From: an uncultured Oscillospiraceae bacterium
Lineage (GTDB): Bacteria; Bacillota; Clostridia; Oscillospirales; Oscillospiraceae
Direction of reading: 5' to 3'
Assembly (NCBI GenBank): GCA_910587505.1
Contig: CAJULD010000045.1
Coordinates: forward strand, 1 to 23,854
Length of the DNA: 23,854 nucleotides
The stretch's first letter is position 1; every line of letters begins with the position of its first letter. Below, in pieces: positions 1 to 8,155 of this stretch. The notes beneath the pieces were generated by a model, which was not told where the DNA came from, ran no database searches, and was given only the letters and a program-made list of their open reading frames with translations. A program made the position numbers and the translations under genes.

Positions 1-58
1 GTACTAAACAGATGCACTTAAAATTATCTGCAAATCTTATTATACGAGGAGGTTTGGT

Positions 59-697
59 ATGGAGCAGAATTTCCCCTTTCAATCGTCTCCGCTCCCTTAC
101 AGTTATGTAGCGCTGATGCCCCACTGCGACGCCAACACACTATATTATCATCATGACAAATACTACGCCGAATCTGTCTATGAGCTCAACCGGCTGGTCG
201 TGCGTCACCGGCTTACAGACCGGACCCTGTCCCAGCTGGTAACGGAGGACTATAATCTGCCCGCAGCGCAGCTGGCCCGGCTGAAAAGCGCTGCCGGCGC
301 GGTATACAATCATCAGCTCTATTTCGACGGGATCAGCTGCAAGGCCGGACAGCCCCCCTTCAACCGCCTGACGGATGCCATCACCTCTACATACGGGTCC
401 ATGGCCCGGTTTCAGCAGCTGCTGACGCAGGCGGCAGAGAGTATCATCGGCTCCGGCTGGGTCTGGCTGGTGGCGGAGGGAGACCGTGGAATTCATATTT
501 CCACTACCATCAACAACGAAGTCGTCCCGCTGTCGTCCGTCACGCCGCTGCTGGTCATGGACATGTGGGAGCACGCCTATCTGACTCTGGATCATTTCAA
601 CAAGCCCACCTACGTGGACACCTGGTTTTCTCTGATCGACTGGACCAGAGCGAACCAGCGGTATCTGGACGCTCTCTCCAACACGGCGGCAGGATGA
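59..697 (+). CDS. Fe/Mn superoxide dismutase-family protein with altered active-site second shell
   Basis: This 212-residue protein has the Fe/Mn superoxide dismutase fold, whose members convert superoxide to oxygen and peroxide in the cytoplasm. The N-terminal hairpin domain (LPYSYVALMPH, about 12-22) and the C-terminal signature MDMWEHAY (167-174) are clear, and the length is normal. The four metal ligands align with H31, H85, D168 and H172. Against E. coli SodB, however, His30 becomes Tyr35, gateway Tyr34 becomes Ser39, Tyr163 becomes Leu175, and I find no outer-sphere Gln in either the Fe-type or Mn-type position. It is therefore either a dismutase with unusual chemistry or a metal-binding relative with another role. 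An AGGAGG ribosome site lies just upstream of the ATG. The gene is single and ends at a strong hairpin. The family is confident; dismutase activity is not. Confidence 0.85.
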   Translation: MEQNFPFQSSPLPYSYVALMPHCDANTLYYHHDKYYAESVYELNRLVVRHRLTDRTLSQLVTEDYNLPAAQLARLKSAAGAVYNHQLYFDGISCKAGQPPFNRLTDAITSTYGSMARFQQLLTQAAESIIGSGWVWLVAEGDRGIHISTTINNEVVPLSSVTPLLVMDMWEHAYLTLDHFNKPTYVDTWFSLIDWTRANQRYLDALSNTAAG

Positions 698-701
698 AAA
701 G

Positions 702-729
702 CAGGCCCCGGAATTTCTTCCGGGGCCTG
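702..729. terminator. Bidirectional intrinsic terminator between convergent sod-like gene and galT
   Basis: A perfect 12-bp stem (CAGGCCCCGGAA with TTCCGGGGCCTG) closes a 4-nt loop a few bases after the dismutase-like stop codon. On the minus strand the stem is followed by CTTTT, so it can also end transcripts coming from galT. The rest of 730-823 is a T-rich stretch with a weak hairpin around 785-800 and no gene. Confidence 0.75.
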
Positions 730-823
730 TTCATCTACAAAGCCGGTTCCCAACTTTGGTATTAAAAGTTCTTTTTGGTACTTTTTCTTTCCGGGGAAAG
801 TATGTATACCTGTACAAAAACAC

Positions 824-2305
824 TCACACCGACGCCGTGAAGCGCAGGAAAGCTTCCCTTCCCTCCATGGTGCGCTTGAAAACGCCGGCATGCTCCAGCA
901 CCTGGGCAAAAACGAGGCCCACCTCGTCCCGGAGGATGGCGTCCACATTTTCCGCCGTAAAGGCATGCCGGGCCCGGAGCTCCTCCACCCACGGTCCGTG
1001 CCTGGCCAGCGTCTCGTCCGCCGCCGGATCGCCGCCGGAAACCAGCAGCCTGCCCAGCCGGGACAGTTCGTCCTTCAGGCGGGCGGGAAGCACCGCCAGT
1101 CCCATCACCTCAATGAGGCCGATATTCTCCTTCTTGATGTGATGCAGCTCGGCATGGGGATGATACACGCCCATGGGGTGCTCCTCCGTGGTGATATTGT
1201 TGCGGAGGACCAGGTCCAGCTCGTATTGTCCGTCCCGCATCCGGGCAATGGGCGTGATGGTATTGTGGGGCTCGCCGCCGGTCTCGGCGAAGAGGAAGAC
1301 GGACTCGTCCGTATAGCCCCGCCAGGCCGTAAGAATCTTTTCCGCCAGATCCACCAGCCGTCCGTCATCCGCGCAGCGGAGCCGAATGACCGACATGGGC
1401 CAGCGGACGATTCCCGCCGCCACGTCCTCGAAACCGGGGAACGCCACCTCCCGCTCTATGGGGGCCCGCTCCATGGCGAAGGTGTAGCGTCCGCCCTGGA
1501 AATGGTCATGGCTGAGAATCGAGCCACCCACGATGGGCAGGTCCGCGTTGGAGCCCACAAAGTAGTGGGGATACTGAATCACAAAGTCCAGCAGCTTGCG
1601 GAAGGCGGAGCGGTCGATCTGCATGGGGACATGCCGTCCGTTGAAGACGATGCAGTGCTCGTTATAATAGACGTAGGGGGAGTACTGGAGAAACCACTGG
1701 CTTTTGTCGATGGTGACCGGAATCACCCGGTGGTTGCCCCTGGCGGGGTGGTTGATCCGCCCGGCGTAGCCCTCGTTCTCCCGGCAGAGCTGGCATTTGG
1801 GATAGCCGCTCTGGGGCGCGGACCGGGCGGCGGCAATGGCGCGGGGATCCTTCTCCGGCTTGGACAGGTTGATGGTGATGTCCAACTCGCCGTACTCCGT
1901 TTTTGTGACCCACTTCACATCCTTCGCGATGCGGTAACGGCGAATATAATCGGTGTCCTGGCTGAAGGCATAATACCAGTCGGTGGCGCTCCGCTTATCC
2001 CGGCGCTCGCGGGCGCGGAACTGCTCGACCACCCAGCCGGGGCGGGGCGTCAGCGCGCCCATCAGCCTGGTGTCCAAAAGGTCCCGGCTGACCACGCTGT
2101 CCTCGATCACGCCGCGGGCCACCGCGTCGTCCAGAATCCGGGAGAGGATTTCCTCCAGCTCCATGGGTTCCGGCTCCGCCCCGTCCCAGCCGTCCAGCCG
2201 GAGAATGTCCAGCAGCCGGTTCACAGCCCAGATCCTGTCCTCCGGCTGGATCAGCCCTTTGTCCAGCGCGTACTGCACCAGGGCCGCAATTTCACGATCC
2301 ACCAT
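824..2305 (-). CDS. galT: UDP-glucose--hexose-1-phosphate uridylyltransferase, class II
   Basis: GalT exchanges UMP between UDP-glucose and galactose-1-phosphate in the Leloir pathway, in the cytoplasm. The 493-residue protein has the length and organisation of the Firmicutes class II family, which differs from E. coli GalT. The nucleotidyl-transfer motif is SHDHFQ at 265-270, with H268 the probable nucleophile by analogy with the HxHxQ triad. CxxC at 171-174 and VPMQIDRSAF near 227-235 are typical of the family. The ATG is preceded by AGGAAGGAG with good spacing. It sits 18 bp downstream of galK on the same strand, so the two are probably cotranscribed. galE and galM are not in the window. 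Identification is firm. Confidence 0.95.
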   Translation of the reverse strand: MVDREIAALVQYALDKGLIQPEDRIWAVNRLLDILRLDGWDGAEPEPMELEEILSRILDDAVARGVIEDSVVSRDLLDTRLMGALTPRPGWVVEQFRARERRDKRSATDWYYAFSQDTDYIRRYRIAKDVKWVTKTEYGELDITINLSKPEKDPRAIAAARSAPQSGYPKCQLCRENEGYAGRINHPARGNHRVIPVTIDKSQWFLQYSPYVYYNEHCIVFNGRHVPMQIDRSAFRKLLDFVIQYPHYFVGSNADLPIVGGSILSHDHFQGGRYTFAMERAPIEREVAFPGFEDVAAGIVRWPMSVIRLRCADDGRLVDLAEKILTAWRGYTDESVFLFAETGGEPHNTITPIARMRDGQYELDLVLRNNITTEEHPMGVYHPHAELHHIKKENIGLIEVMGLAVLPARLKDELSRLGRLLVSGGDPAADETLARHGPWVEELRARHAFTAENVDAILRDEVGLVFAQVLEHAGVFKRTMEGREAFLRFTASV

Positions 2306-2323
2306 ATCTGTTCTCCTTCCTTT

Positions 2324-3595
2324 TTATACCAGACGCACGCCGCCCACGGGCCGGACGGACAGCACATGGCAGGCTCCGCCGCCCAGAACCCGGTCCATCC
2401 CCGTCCGGAAGCCGTCCAGCATATCCAGGGGGACAAAGGCCTGGATGGTCCCGGCAAAGCCGCCGCCGTGAACGCGGCAGGCGCCCCGGCCGTTCAGCAG
2501 GCGCTCGGCAAGGCTGAGGGCCACGGCCACCTCCTGATGCGCCCTGTAACCGGCGGGAACCACGTTCTGAAGATAGCGCCAGCTGGAGAGGCCGGAGGTG
2601 CGGATCAGGGAGAGGAAGGCGTCAAAATCATTCCGGCGCAGCGCTTCCACCTGCGCCTCCACCCGACGGTTCTCATCGTAAATGTGTATGGCGCGGAGGA
2701 CCGCGCGGTCGCCGGCCTCCCGCCGCAGGACGGGCAGCGCGGCGTAGAAATCCTCCTCCGCGACCTCCCGGAGAACGGATTTGCCAAAGTGAGCGCACAC
2801 CTGCTTCAGCTCTCCGGGGACAGCGGCGTACTCGTCCGTCAGGTCCGCATGGTCCGCGCCGCTGTCGATAATGCACAGGGCGTGTCCGGCGGAGGCAAAG
2901 TCAAAATCGATCTTTTCCACCACCGGGTTTGCGTTGTCCTGAAAGTCGATGGTCACCATGCCGCCCACGGAGGAGCCCATCTGGTCCAGCAGGCCGCTGG
3001 GCTTGCCGAAATAGACGTTCTCCGCGTACTGGCCGGTCTGGGCGATCTGAACCGGCGTGCAGCGGCCGGTAAAGAACAGCGAGTTGATGATGTTGGCAAT
3101 CAGGACCTCGAAGGCGGCGGAGGAGCTCAGGCCGCTGCCGCCCAGCACGTCGCTCATGACACAGGCGTCGAAGCCCTCCAGACGGCAGCCCTGCTGCCGG
3201 AACCAGGAGGCGATGCCCCGGATAATAGCGGCGGAGGTGTTTTTCTCCTCCTCCCGGACTTCCAGGTCCGTCAGGTCCACAGCGATCAGCGGGTAGCCCT
3301 CGCTCCGGACGCGGATCACATTCTGTCCGGTAGGTGTCACGGCGGCGATGCTGTCCAGGTTGACGCTGCCCGCCAGGACACGGCCGTGCTGGTGGTCGGT
3401 ATGGTTGCCGCCGATTTCCGTCCGGCCCGGCGCGGAAAACACCGCCACAGAGCCGTGGAAGCCGAAGTTCTCCTTCAGCCTGTCGAAAAGTTTCTCATAG
3501 CGCTTCGTCTGTGCTGGCGCGGCGGACCCGTACAGCCGGGCAATGGCCGCCTCCAGCTGCCGCCCGCCGGCTGCGGGAGAAAATGTGCAGTCCAT
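2324..3595 (-). CDS. galK: Galactokinase (GHMP kinase)
   Basis: Galactokinase phosphorylates galactose at C1 with ATP, the first committed Leloir step, and its product is the substrate of galT next door. The 423-residue protein carries the three GHMP signatures: galactokinase motif GRTEIGGNHTDHQHG (57-71), the ATP-binding glycine/serine loop GGSGLSSSAAFE (152-163), and a C-terminal GRGACRVHGGGFAGT motif (about 374-388). Motif 1 reads GGNHTDH rather than the common GEHTDY, a variant I associate with clostridial galactokinases. It opens the galKT unit. An AGGAGG site lies 6 bases from the ATG, and a consensus TATAAT lies about 60 bp upstream. Confidence 0.95.
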   Translation of the reverse strand: MDCTFSPAAGGRQLEAAIARLYGSAAPAQTKRYEKLFDRLKENFGFHGSVAVFSAPGRTEIGGNHTDHQHGRVLAGSVNLDSIAAVTPTGQNVIRVRSEGYPLIAVDLTDLEVREEEKNTSAAIIRGIASWFRQQGCRLEGFDACVMSDVLGGSGLSSSAAFEVLIANIINSLFFTGRCTPVQIAQTGQYAENVYFGKPSGLLDQMGSSVGGMVTIDFQDNANPVVEKIDFDFASAGHALCIIDSGADHADLTDEYAAVPGELKQVCAHFGKSVLREVAEEDFYAALPVLRREAGDRAVLRAIHIYDENRRVEAQVEALRRNDFDAFLSLIRTSGLSSWRYLQNVVPAGYRAHQEVAVALSLAERLLNGRGACRVHGGGFAGTIQAFVPLDMLDGFRTGMDRVLGGGACHVLSVRPVGGVRLV

Positions 3596-3656
3596 AGAAA
3601 CCTCCTGTATGTAATTTACTGTAACATGTGCGTTGATTTTTGTACTTTTATTCTCT

Positions 3657-3685
3657 ATTATAGCGGCAAGCTCTCTGCTTGAACA
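3657..3685 (-). promoter_or_regulatory. Probable galK-galT promoter
   Basis: On the minus strand a perfect TATAAT (3657-3662) stands about 60 bp before the galK ATG. A poor -35 (TGTTCA, 3680-3685, 3 of 6 consensus bases) lies 17 bp further upstream. The weak -35 suggests that an activator may be needed. No clear operator palindrome was seen. The intergenic region is shared with the divergent solute-binding protein gene. Confidence 0.55.
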
Positions 3686-3789
3686 TGGATTTTCTGTGCG
3701 GATACACCCATTTTTTTGTCACTTCCCGGCAAGGACAGCCGCTGCGGCAGGTTGAAGCCCTCTGCCTGCGCGTGAGGAAATCATCTCCC

Positions 3790-3818
3790 TTGCAAAACCT
3801 GTCCGGATTTGGTAAAAT
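3790..3818 (+). promoter_or_regulatory. Sigma-A-type promoter of the solute-binding protein/sensor operon
   Basis: TTGCAA (3790-3795) and TAAAAT (3813-3818) are separated by exactly 17 bp, about 30 bp before the lipoprotein ATG at 3850. It is divergent from the galK promoter, and the two units share the 254-bp region 3596-3849. Confidence 0.7.
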
Positions 3819-3849
3819 AGCAGCAAATGTGGAGAGGGGGAACGGGAAA

Positions 3850-4839
3850 ATGAAACGTCTGACGGCGCTGCTGCTCTCATGCCTGCTGCTGGCGGGCTGC
3901 GGCGGTGAGGCGCTCCCGGCCCCGGCGGAAGAGGACCGGCTGGTCATCTATACTTCTCACCCCCAATCTCTGTACGCCCCCCTGGTCCGGGAGTTCGAGG
4001 AGCGCACCGGCATCTGGGTCCAGGTGGAGACCGGGGGCACGGCGGCGCTGCTGGACCGGCTGGAGGCAGAGCGGGATGCCCCGGCCTGCGACCTCCTCTT
4101 CGGCGGCGGCGCCGACAGCCTCACCGCCCGGAAGGAGCTCTTCGCGCCCTACGTCAGTCCCCTGGCGGGGGAAGTGGAGCCGGGGTATCTCTGTCCGGAC
4201 GGCAGCTGGACCCCCTTCTCCATCCTGCCGGTGGTGCTGATCTATAACCCGGTGCTGGTGCGGGTGAATCCGCCGGAGGGCTGGGAAAGCCTGCTGGACC
4301 CGGTGTGGCGCGGACGGATCGCCTTTGCCAGCCCCACGGTGTCCGGGGCCAGCTATACCGCGTTGGCCTCCATGGTCCAGGCCCTGCCGGGGGAGGACGT
4401 GCTGGAGGCCTTCTACCGCAATCTGGACGGACGGGCCCTCTCCGACATCACCCGCGTGGTGGAAGCGGTGGCCGACGCGGTGGCCGAGGGCAGCTGCCCC
4501 GTGGGCGTGACGGCGGAATCCGCCGCTCTGGCGGCGGCGGAGGCGGGCCGGGACGTGGCGCTGGTCTACCCCAGGGAGGGCGCCGGCGCGCCGCCGGACG
4601 GCATGGCCGTGATCCGGGGCTGCGCCCACGAGGACAACGCCCGGCGGTTCATTGACTTCGCCCTGGGCCTGGACGCCCAGCGCTATGCCCGGCGGGAATG
4701 CCAGCGCCGCCCGGTGCGGCAGGACCTTCTTGCCGAAGGGGAAGAGGATCTGATACTGCTGGATTATGACGTGGAGCAGGCCGCCGCCGGACGGGAAGCG
4801 CTGCTGGCGCGGTGGCGGGCCCTGGAGGAGGCATCATGA
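3850..4839 (+). CDS. Extracellular solute-binding lipoprotein (HptA/PgtC-like sensor subunit)
   Basis: This is a 329-residue periplasmic-binding-fold type 2 lipoprotein. The start is set at 3850, not at an in-frame ATG far upstream, because it has a GAGAGGGGG ribosome site and begins a lipoprotein signal (MKRLTALLLSCLLLAGC) with lipid-bearing Cys17. The mature part opens with RLVIYTSHPQSLYAPLVREFEERTG-like sequence, typical of the ferric/phosphonate/hexose-phosphate binding group. Its TGA overlaps the kinase ATG (ATGA), so the three genes are translationally coupled. In HptARS of Staphylococcus and PgtABC of Salmonella, such proteins present sugar phosphates to a kinase. No permease or ATPase subunit is adjacent, so a sensing role is inferred. 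The ligand is unknown. Confidence 0.8.
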   Translation: MKRLTALLLSCLLLAGCGGEALPAPAEEDRLVIYTSHPQSLYAPLVREFEERTGIWVQVETGGTAALLDRLEAERDAPACDLLFGGGADSLTARKELFAPYVSPLAGEVEPGYLCPDGSWTPFSILPVVLIYNPVLVRVNPPEGWESLLDPVWRGRIAFASPTVSGASYTALASMVQALPGEDVLEAFYRNLDGRALSDITRVVEAVADAVAEGSCPVGVTAESAALAAAEAGRDVALVYPREGAGAPPDGMAVIRGCAHEDNARRFIDFALGLDAQRYARRECQRRPVRQDLLAEGEEDLILLDYDVEQAAAGREALLARWRALEEAS

Positions 4840-6530
4840 GGGGCTGGGTGCGCCGGTCCTTCCGGAACCGGCTCTTTGTGACCATGCTGGCCTCGGCGCT
4901 GCTGCCCCTGCTGCTGTGCGGGTGGCTGCTGCTGCGGCTGCAGATCGTGCGCAGCGAGGAGCGGCTGGCGCGGGACGCCCGGACCCAGCTGGAGGCGCTG
5001 GACGGAGCACTGGACGGCCTGCTGGCCGCTGGCGGCCGGGCGGCGGAGGAGCTGGCGGACAGTACGGTGGTCCGCTCCGCGCTGCGCCGGGGCGGCGGGG
5101 ATTCCCGCACGCTGTATCAGGTGCTCTTCCGCTCCACCCGGCCTCTGACAGACTACGTCCGCTTCGACGTGTACGACCGGGAGGGCGTATGCCGCTACAC
5201 CACCGCCGAAACTCTGCCCGGCGGGACGCTGGATCCGGATTGGGGGGTGCTCCGGGCCGCCGGAGAGGAAGCCGGGACGGCGCTCCGGGCCGGAGCAGAG
5301 GGCGGACTCACCGCCGCCAGGGCCGTCCGCAACTACGCGGGAACCGCCCTGGGTTACGTGACGGCCACGGTGGAGCAGAGCGGCTTCGACCGGCTGTTCG
5401 CCGGGCTGTGTCCCGCCGCCAGCGAGGTACTGCTGCTGGACGGCCGGTGGAGGCCGGTGTACTACTCCCGCCACGCCCGGATGGAGGAGGCCGCCGCCGC
5501 GCTGCGGGAACGGCTGCTGGCGGGAGAGTCCCTGTCCGGCGGAGGATACCGTTTCTTCGTCCGGACCCACGACGCGTCGGGCGTCGCCCTGGTGGTCCAG
5601 CAGCCCCGGGCCTTCACCGGCACGGTGCTGGGAGCTATCTACCTCACGGGCGGACTGATGGGGACGCTGTGCGTGGCACTGAGCCTGCTGGCCGCCTGGA
5701 CGCTCAGCCGCTACCTCTCCGAACCGGTGCAGCAGCTGGACCAGGCCATGGGAGAGGTGGAGCGGGGACGGCTGGACGTGCGTCTGGAGACGGACCGCTC
5801 CGACGAGCTGGGCCGTCTGGCGGAGCGGTTCAACCGCATGGCGGAGGAGTACCGGCTGAACCTGGACCGGTCGGTCCAGCGGGAGCGGGAGCTCAACGAC
5901 GCCCGTATCCGCATGATGCAGGCCCAGCTGGACCCTCATTTTCTGTACAACACCCTGGACACGGTAAAGTGGCTGGGGGTGGCCCACCACGCGCCCCAGG
6001 TGGCCCAGCTGGCCACGGACCTGGCGGTGATCCTGCGCACATCCATCTCCGGACCGGAAATCGTGCCCCTGGAGCGGGAGCTGGAGCTGGTGGAGCGGTA
6101 CGTGGACATTCAGTCCATCCGCTTCGAGGACCGGTTCGTCTGCGAGACCGACGTGCCGGACCGGTTCATGTCCTGTCTGGCGCCCAGACTGTGCCTTCAG
6201 CCTCTGGTGGAGAACGCCATCGTCCACGGAGCCGCGGACCGGGAGGAGGGCTATGTGAAGATCCGGGCGGAGGAGGAGGACGGCGACCTGCTGCTGTACG
6301 TGTCGGACAACGGCCCCGGCATGCCGCCGGAGGTACTGGAAGCCATTGCCGGCAGGGAGGGCCGGACGGGGCGGCTGGGGCTGTTCAACGTGGACAGCAT
6401 CCTCCGCCTGCACTACGGGGCGGGTTATGGACTGTCCGCCTGGAATCTGCCGGAGGAGGGGTGCTGCGTCCGGCTGCGCCTGCCGCTGAGGAGAGAGGAG
6501 AAGGGAAATGCTGAAGGTACTGATTGTTGA
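4836..6530 (+). CDS. Sensor histidine kinase, YesM/LytS-type
   Basis: This 564-residue membrane kinase has a transmembrane helix at about 14-34, a roughly 230-residue extracytoplasmic sensor region, a second helix at about 263-290, a HAMP linker (291-345), a His_kinase domain with phospho-acceptor H368 in QAQLDPHFLYNTL, and an HATPase domain with the N box LVENAIVHG (458-465) and DNGPGM (491-496). The start at 4836 is preferred to an upstream in-frame ATG because GGAGGAGG directly precedes it and it couples to the previous gene through ATGA. This kinase class pairs with YesN/AraC regulators, as here. It probably reads the state of the upstream lipoprotein. Confidence 0.93.
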   Translation: MRGWVRRSFRNRLFVTMLASALLPLLLCGWLLLRLQIVRSEERLARDARTQLEALDGALDGLLAAGGRAAEELADSTVVRSALRRGGGDSRTLYQVLFRSTRPLTDYVRFDVYDREGVCRYTTAETLPGGTLDPDWGVLRAAGEEAGTALRAGAEGGLTAARAVRNYAGTALGYVTATVEQSGFDRLFAGLCPAASEVLLLDGRWRPVYYSRHARMEEAAAALRERLLAGESLSGGGYRFFVRTHDASGVALVVQQPRAFTGTVLGAIYLTGGLMGTLCVALSLLAAWTLSRYLSEPVQQLDQAMGEVERGRLDVRLETDRSDELGRLAERFNRMAEEYRLNLDRSVQRERELNDARIRMMQAQLDPHFLYNTLDTVKWLGVAHHAPQVAQLATDLAVILRTSISGPEIVPLERELELVERYVDIQSIRFEDRFVCETDVPDRFMSCLAPRLCLQPLVENAIVHGAADREEGYVKIRAEEEDGDLLLYVSDNGPGMPPEVLEAIAGREGRTGRLGLFNVDSILRLHYGAGYGLSAWNLPEEGCCVRLRLPLRREEKGNAEGTDC

Positions 6531-7281
6531 CGACGAGGCGCTGGTCCGCCGGGGGATCGCCCTGGGAGTGGACTGGGCGGCCATGGGCTGCGTGGTGGTG
6601 GGGGAGGCCGCCAATGGCGAGGAGGGGCTCGCCGCCGTGGAGCGCTACAGCCCCAATCTCATCATTACCGACGTGCGCATGCCCCGGATGGACGGCATCG
6701 AGATGATGAACCGTCTGCGGGAGAAGGGCTGCCGGGCCCATGTGATCGTGCTGACGGCCTACAGCGACTTCTCCTACGCCCGCTCGGCGCTGCAATTCGG
6801 CGCGGACGACTATCTCCTCAAGCCCTTCCGGGACCAGGAGCTCACCGCCGCCATCGCCAAAATCCGGCGGAAGGAGCGGGAGCAGGCCGCCCTCACCCCG
6901 CAGGAAACCCTGCCCCTTGCAAAAGGGGACAAAAGCAAGTACGTGCTCCAGGCCCTGGAGTACATCGCCGGGCACTACGCCGACCAGGATATCTCCATCA
7001 CCACCATCGCCGCCCATCTGGGAGTCAGCGAGGGGCATCTGAGCCACGTGTTTAAAAAGGAGACCAGCTACACCATCATCGGCTACCTCACCCGGTACCG
7101 GGTCCACGCTGCCATGAAGCTGCTCCGGGACTGCCGGTACAAGGTCTATGAGGTGGCGGAGATGGTGGGCTATCGGGACGTGGCCTATTTCGGCAGCACC
7201 TTCAAGAAGCAGGTGGGCGTGTCGCCTTCGGAGTATCAGGACCGGTGCGCCTCCTCTCCGGCAGGAGAGGAGGAACGGTAG
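6508..7281 (+). CDS. Response regulator, YesN/AraC family
   Basis: This 257-residue protein has an N-terminal receiver domain with acidic pocket D8-D9, phospho-acceptor D55 (ITDVRMP), T83 and K105. A linker is followed by an AraC-type double helix-turn-helix (about 150-250; ITTIAAHLGVSEGHLSHVFKK and VAEMVGYRDVAYFGSTFKK). It starts 23 bp inside the kinase gene with a good GAGAGGAG site, so synthesis is coupled. Phosphorylation by the upstream kinase should promote DNA binding. Candidate targets are its own operon, the divergent galKT or a distant transporter; none is proven by sequence. Confidence 0.93.
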   Translation: MLKVLIVDDEALVRRGIALGVDWAAMGCVVVGEAANGEEGLAAVERYSPNLIITDVRMPRMDGIEMMNRLREKGCRAHVIVLTAYSDFSYARSALQFGADDYLLKPFRDQELTAAIAKIRRKEREQAALTPQETLPLAKGDKSKYVLQALEYIAGHYADQDISITTIAAHLGVSEGHLSHVFKKETSYTIIGYLTRYRVHAAMKLLRDCRYKVYEVAEMVGYRDVAYFGSTFKKQVGVSPSEYQDRCASSPAGEEER

Positions 7282-7312
7282 AGCCGCCCTGCGGGGCGGT
7301 CTCCTGCTTTTT
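7261..7312 (+). terminator. Intrinsic terminator overlapping the end of the response regulator
   Basis: GCAGGAGA (7261-7268, inside the last codons) pairs with TCTCCTGC (7300-7307), which is followed directly by five T. A second hairpin CCGCCC/GGGCGG (7284-7299) nests inside. The stem thus includes coding sequence, so ribosomes finishing the gene could affect it. Confidence 0.6.
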
Positions 7313-7398
7313 CCGCAGGGAGAAAGCGGCAGGAAATTCCGGCCGCGCAGGGCCGCAGGTTCCAAATTGTTCTGCCGCCTCCGGCGGCGAAAATCCCC

Positions 7399-7427
7399 TT
7401 GTGAAACAGATGTTTCTGTGATACAAT
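7399..7427 (+). promoter_or_regulatory. Promoter of radC-uvrB
   Basis: TTGTGA (7399-7404) and TACAAT (7422-7427) have a 17-bp spacer and lie about 37 bp before the radC ATG. A LexA-box-like palindrome overlaps the -35 element. Confidence 0.65.
7403..7416. promoter_or_regulatory. Candidate LexA (SOS) box at radC-uvrB
   Basis: GAAACAGATGTTTC is a perfect 5-4-5 palindrome that matches the Gram-positive SOS consensus CGAACRNRYGTTYC at 12 of 14 positions by my count. It overlaps the -35 of the promoter. uvrB is a classical SOS gene, so placement and function agree. Confidence 0.5.
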
Positions 7428-7463
7428 ACCGGAAGAAAGCCGGAAACAAAGGAGAGAGAGAAA

Positions 7464-8135
7464 ATGAGCGTCCATCAGGGCCACCGGCAGCGAAAGCGCC
7501 GGCAGTTTCTTGAAAACGGAGAGGAGCATCTGGCCGACCACGAGCTGCTGGAGCTGCTGCTGTTCTACGCCATTCCCCAGCGGGACACCAATCCCATCGC
7601 CCACGAGCTGATGGACCGGTTCGGCAGCTTGCAGGCCGTGTTCGCCGCGTCGCCGGAGGAGCTGATGGAAACATCCTACATCGGGGAGAATGCGGCGGCG
7701 CTGATGCAGCTGCTCCCCGCGCTGTACCGGCGGATGGCGATTTCCGGAGACGGACGGGAGGTGGTGCTCAACACCACCGAGCGGCTGGGCGAGTTTTTCC
7801 AGACGCTGCTCTCCGGCCGGAGGGGGGAACGGGTCTATCAGCTCTGTCTGGACAGCAAGGGACGGAAGCTGGCCCTCTTCGAGCTGGGCCGGGGCGCCGC
7901 GGCCGCGGCCGCCTTCAACGTCCGGCCCGTGGTTCACAACGCCCTGCGCTCCCAGGCGGAGATCGTGGTGCTGGCCCACAACCATCCCAGCGGCGTGGCC
8001 CTGCCCTCTTATGAGGATCAGGAGTCCACAAGGCTGGTGGGAGACGCCCTGGAGACCGTGGGCATCCGTCTGGCGGACCACATTATCGTGGCGGACCGGG
8101 ACTATGTGTCCATGGCCGAGTCGGGGCTGTTATAA
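7464..8135 (+). CDS. radC: RadC-family JAMM/MPN domain protein
   Basis: This 223-residue protein has an N-terminal helix-hairpin-helix-like region (about 20-85) and a C-terminal JAB/MPN+ domain. The metalloprotease-type signature HNHPSGVALPSYED matches HxHx7SxxD exactly. The biochemical role of RadC proteins is unsettled; the historical link to DNA repair has been questioned. Here the gene precedes uvrB with a 20-bp gap and shares its promoter, which keeps a repair-related role plausible. An AAAGGAG site precedes the ATG. Confidence 0.9.
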   Translation: MSVHQGHRQRKRRQFLENGEEHLADHELLELLLFYAIPQRDTNPIAHELMDRFGSLQAVFAASPEELMETSYIGENAAALMQLLPALYRRMAISGDGREVVLNTTERLGEFFQTLLSGRRGERVYQLCLDSKGRKLALFELGRGAAAAAAFNVRPVVHNALRSQAEIVVLAHNHPSGVALPSYEDQESTRLVGDALETVGIRLADHIIVADRDYVSMAESGLL

Positions 8136-8155
8136 TCAGATCAGGGAGGTCACCC

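Noticed and set aside
890..3682. Very long open frame (about 930 codons) on the plus strand across galT and galK
   Set aside because: It is antisense to two firmly identified genes. The open frame is a by-product of GC-rich codon usage, and its protein is His/Gly/Pro-rich with no domain.
4764..6614. Long minus-strand frame opposite the histidine kinase
   Set aside because: It is antisense to a clear kinase and shows only low-complexity Gln/Arg/Pro sequence.
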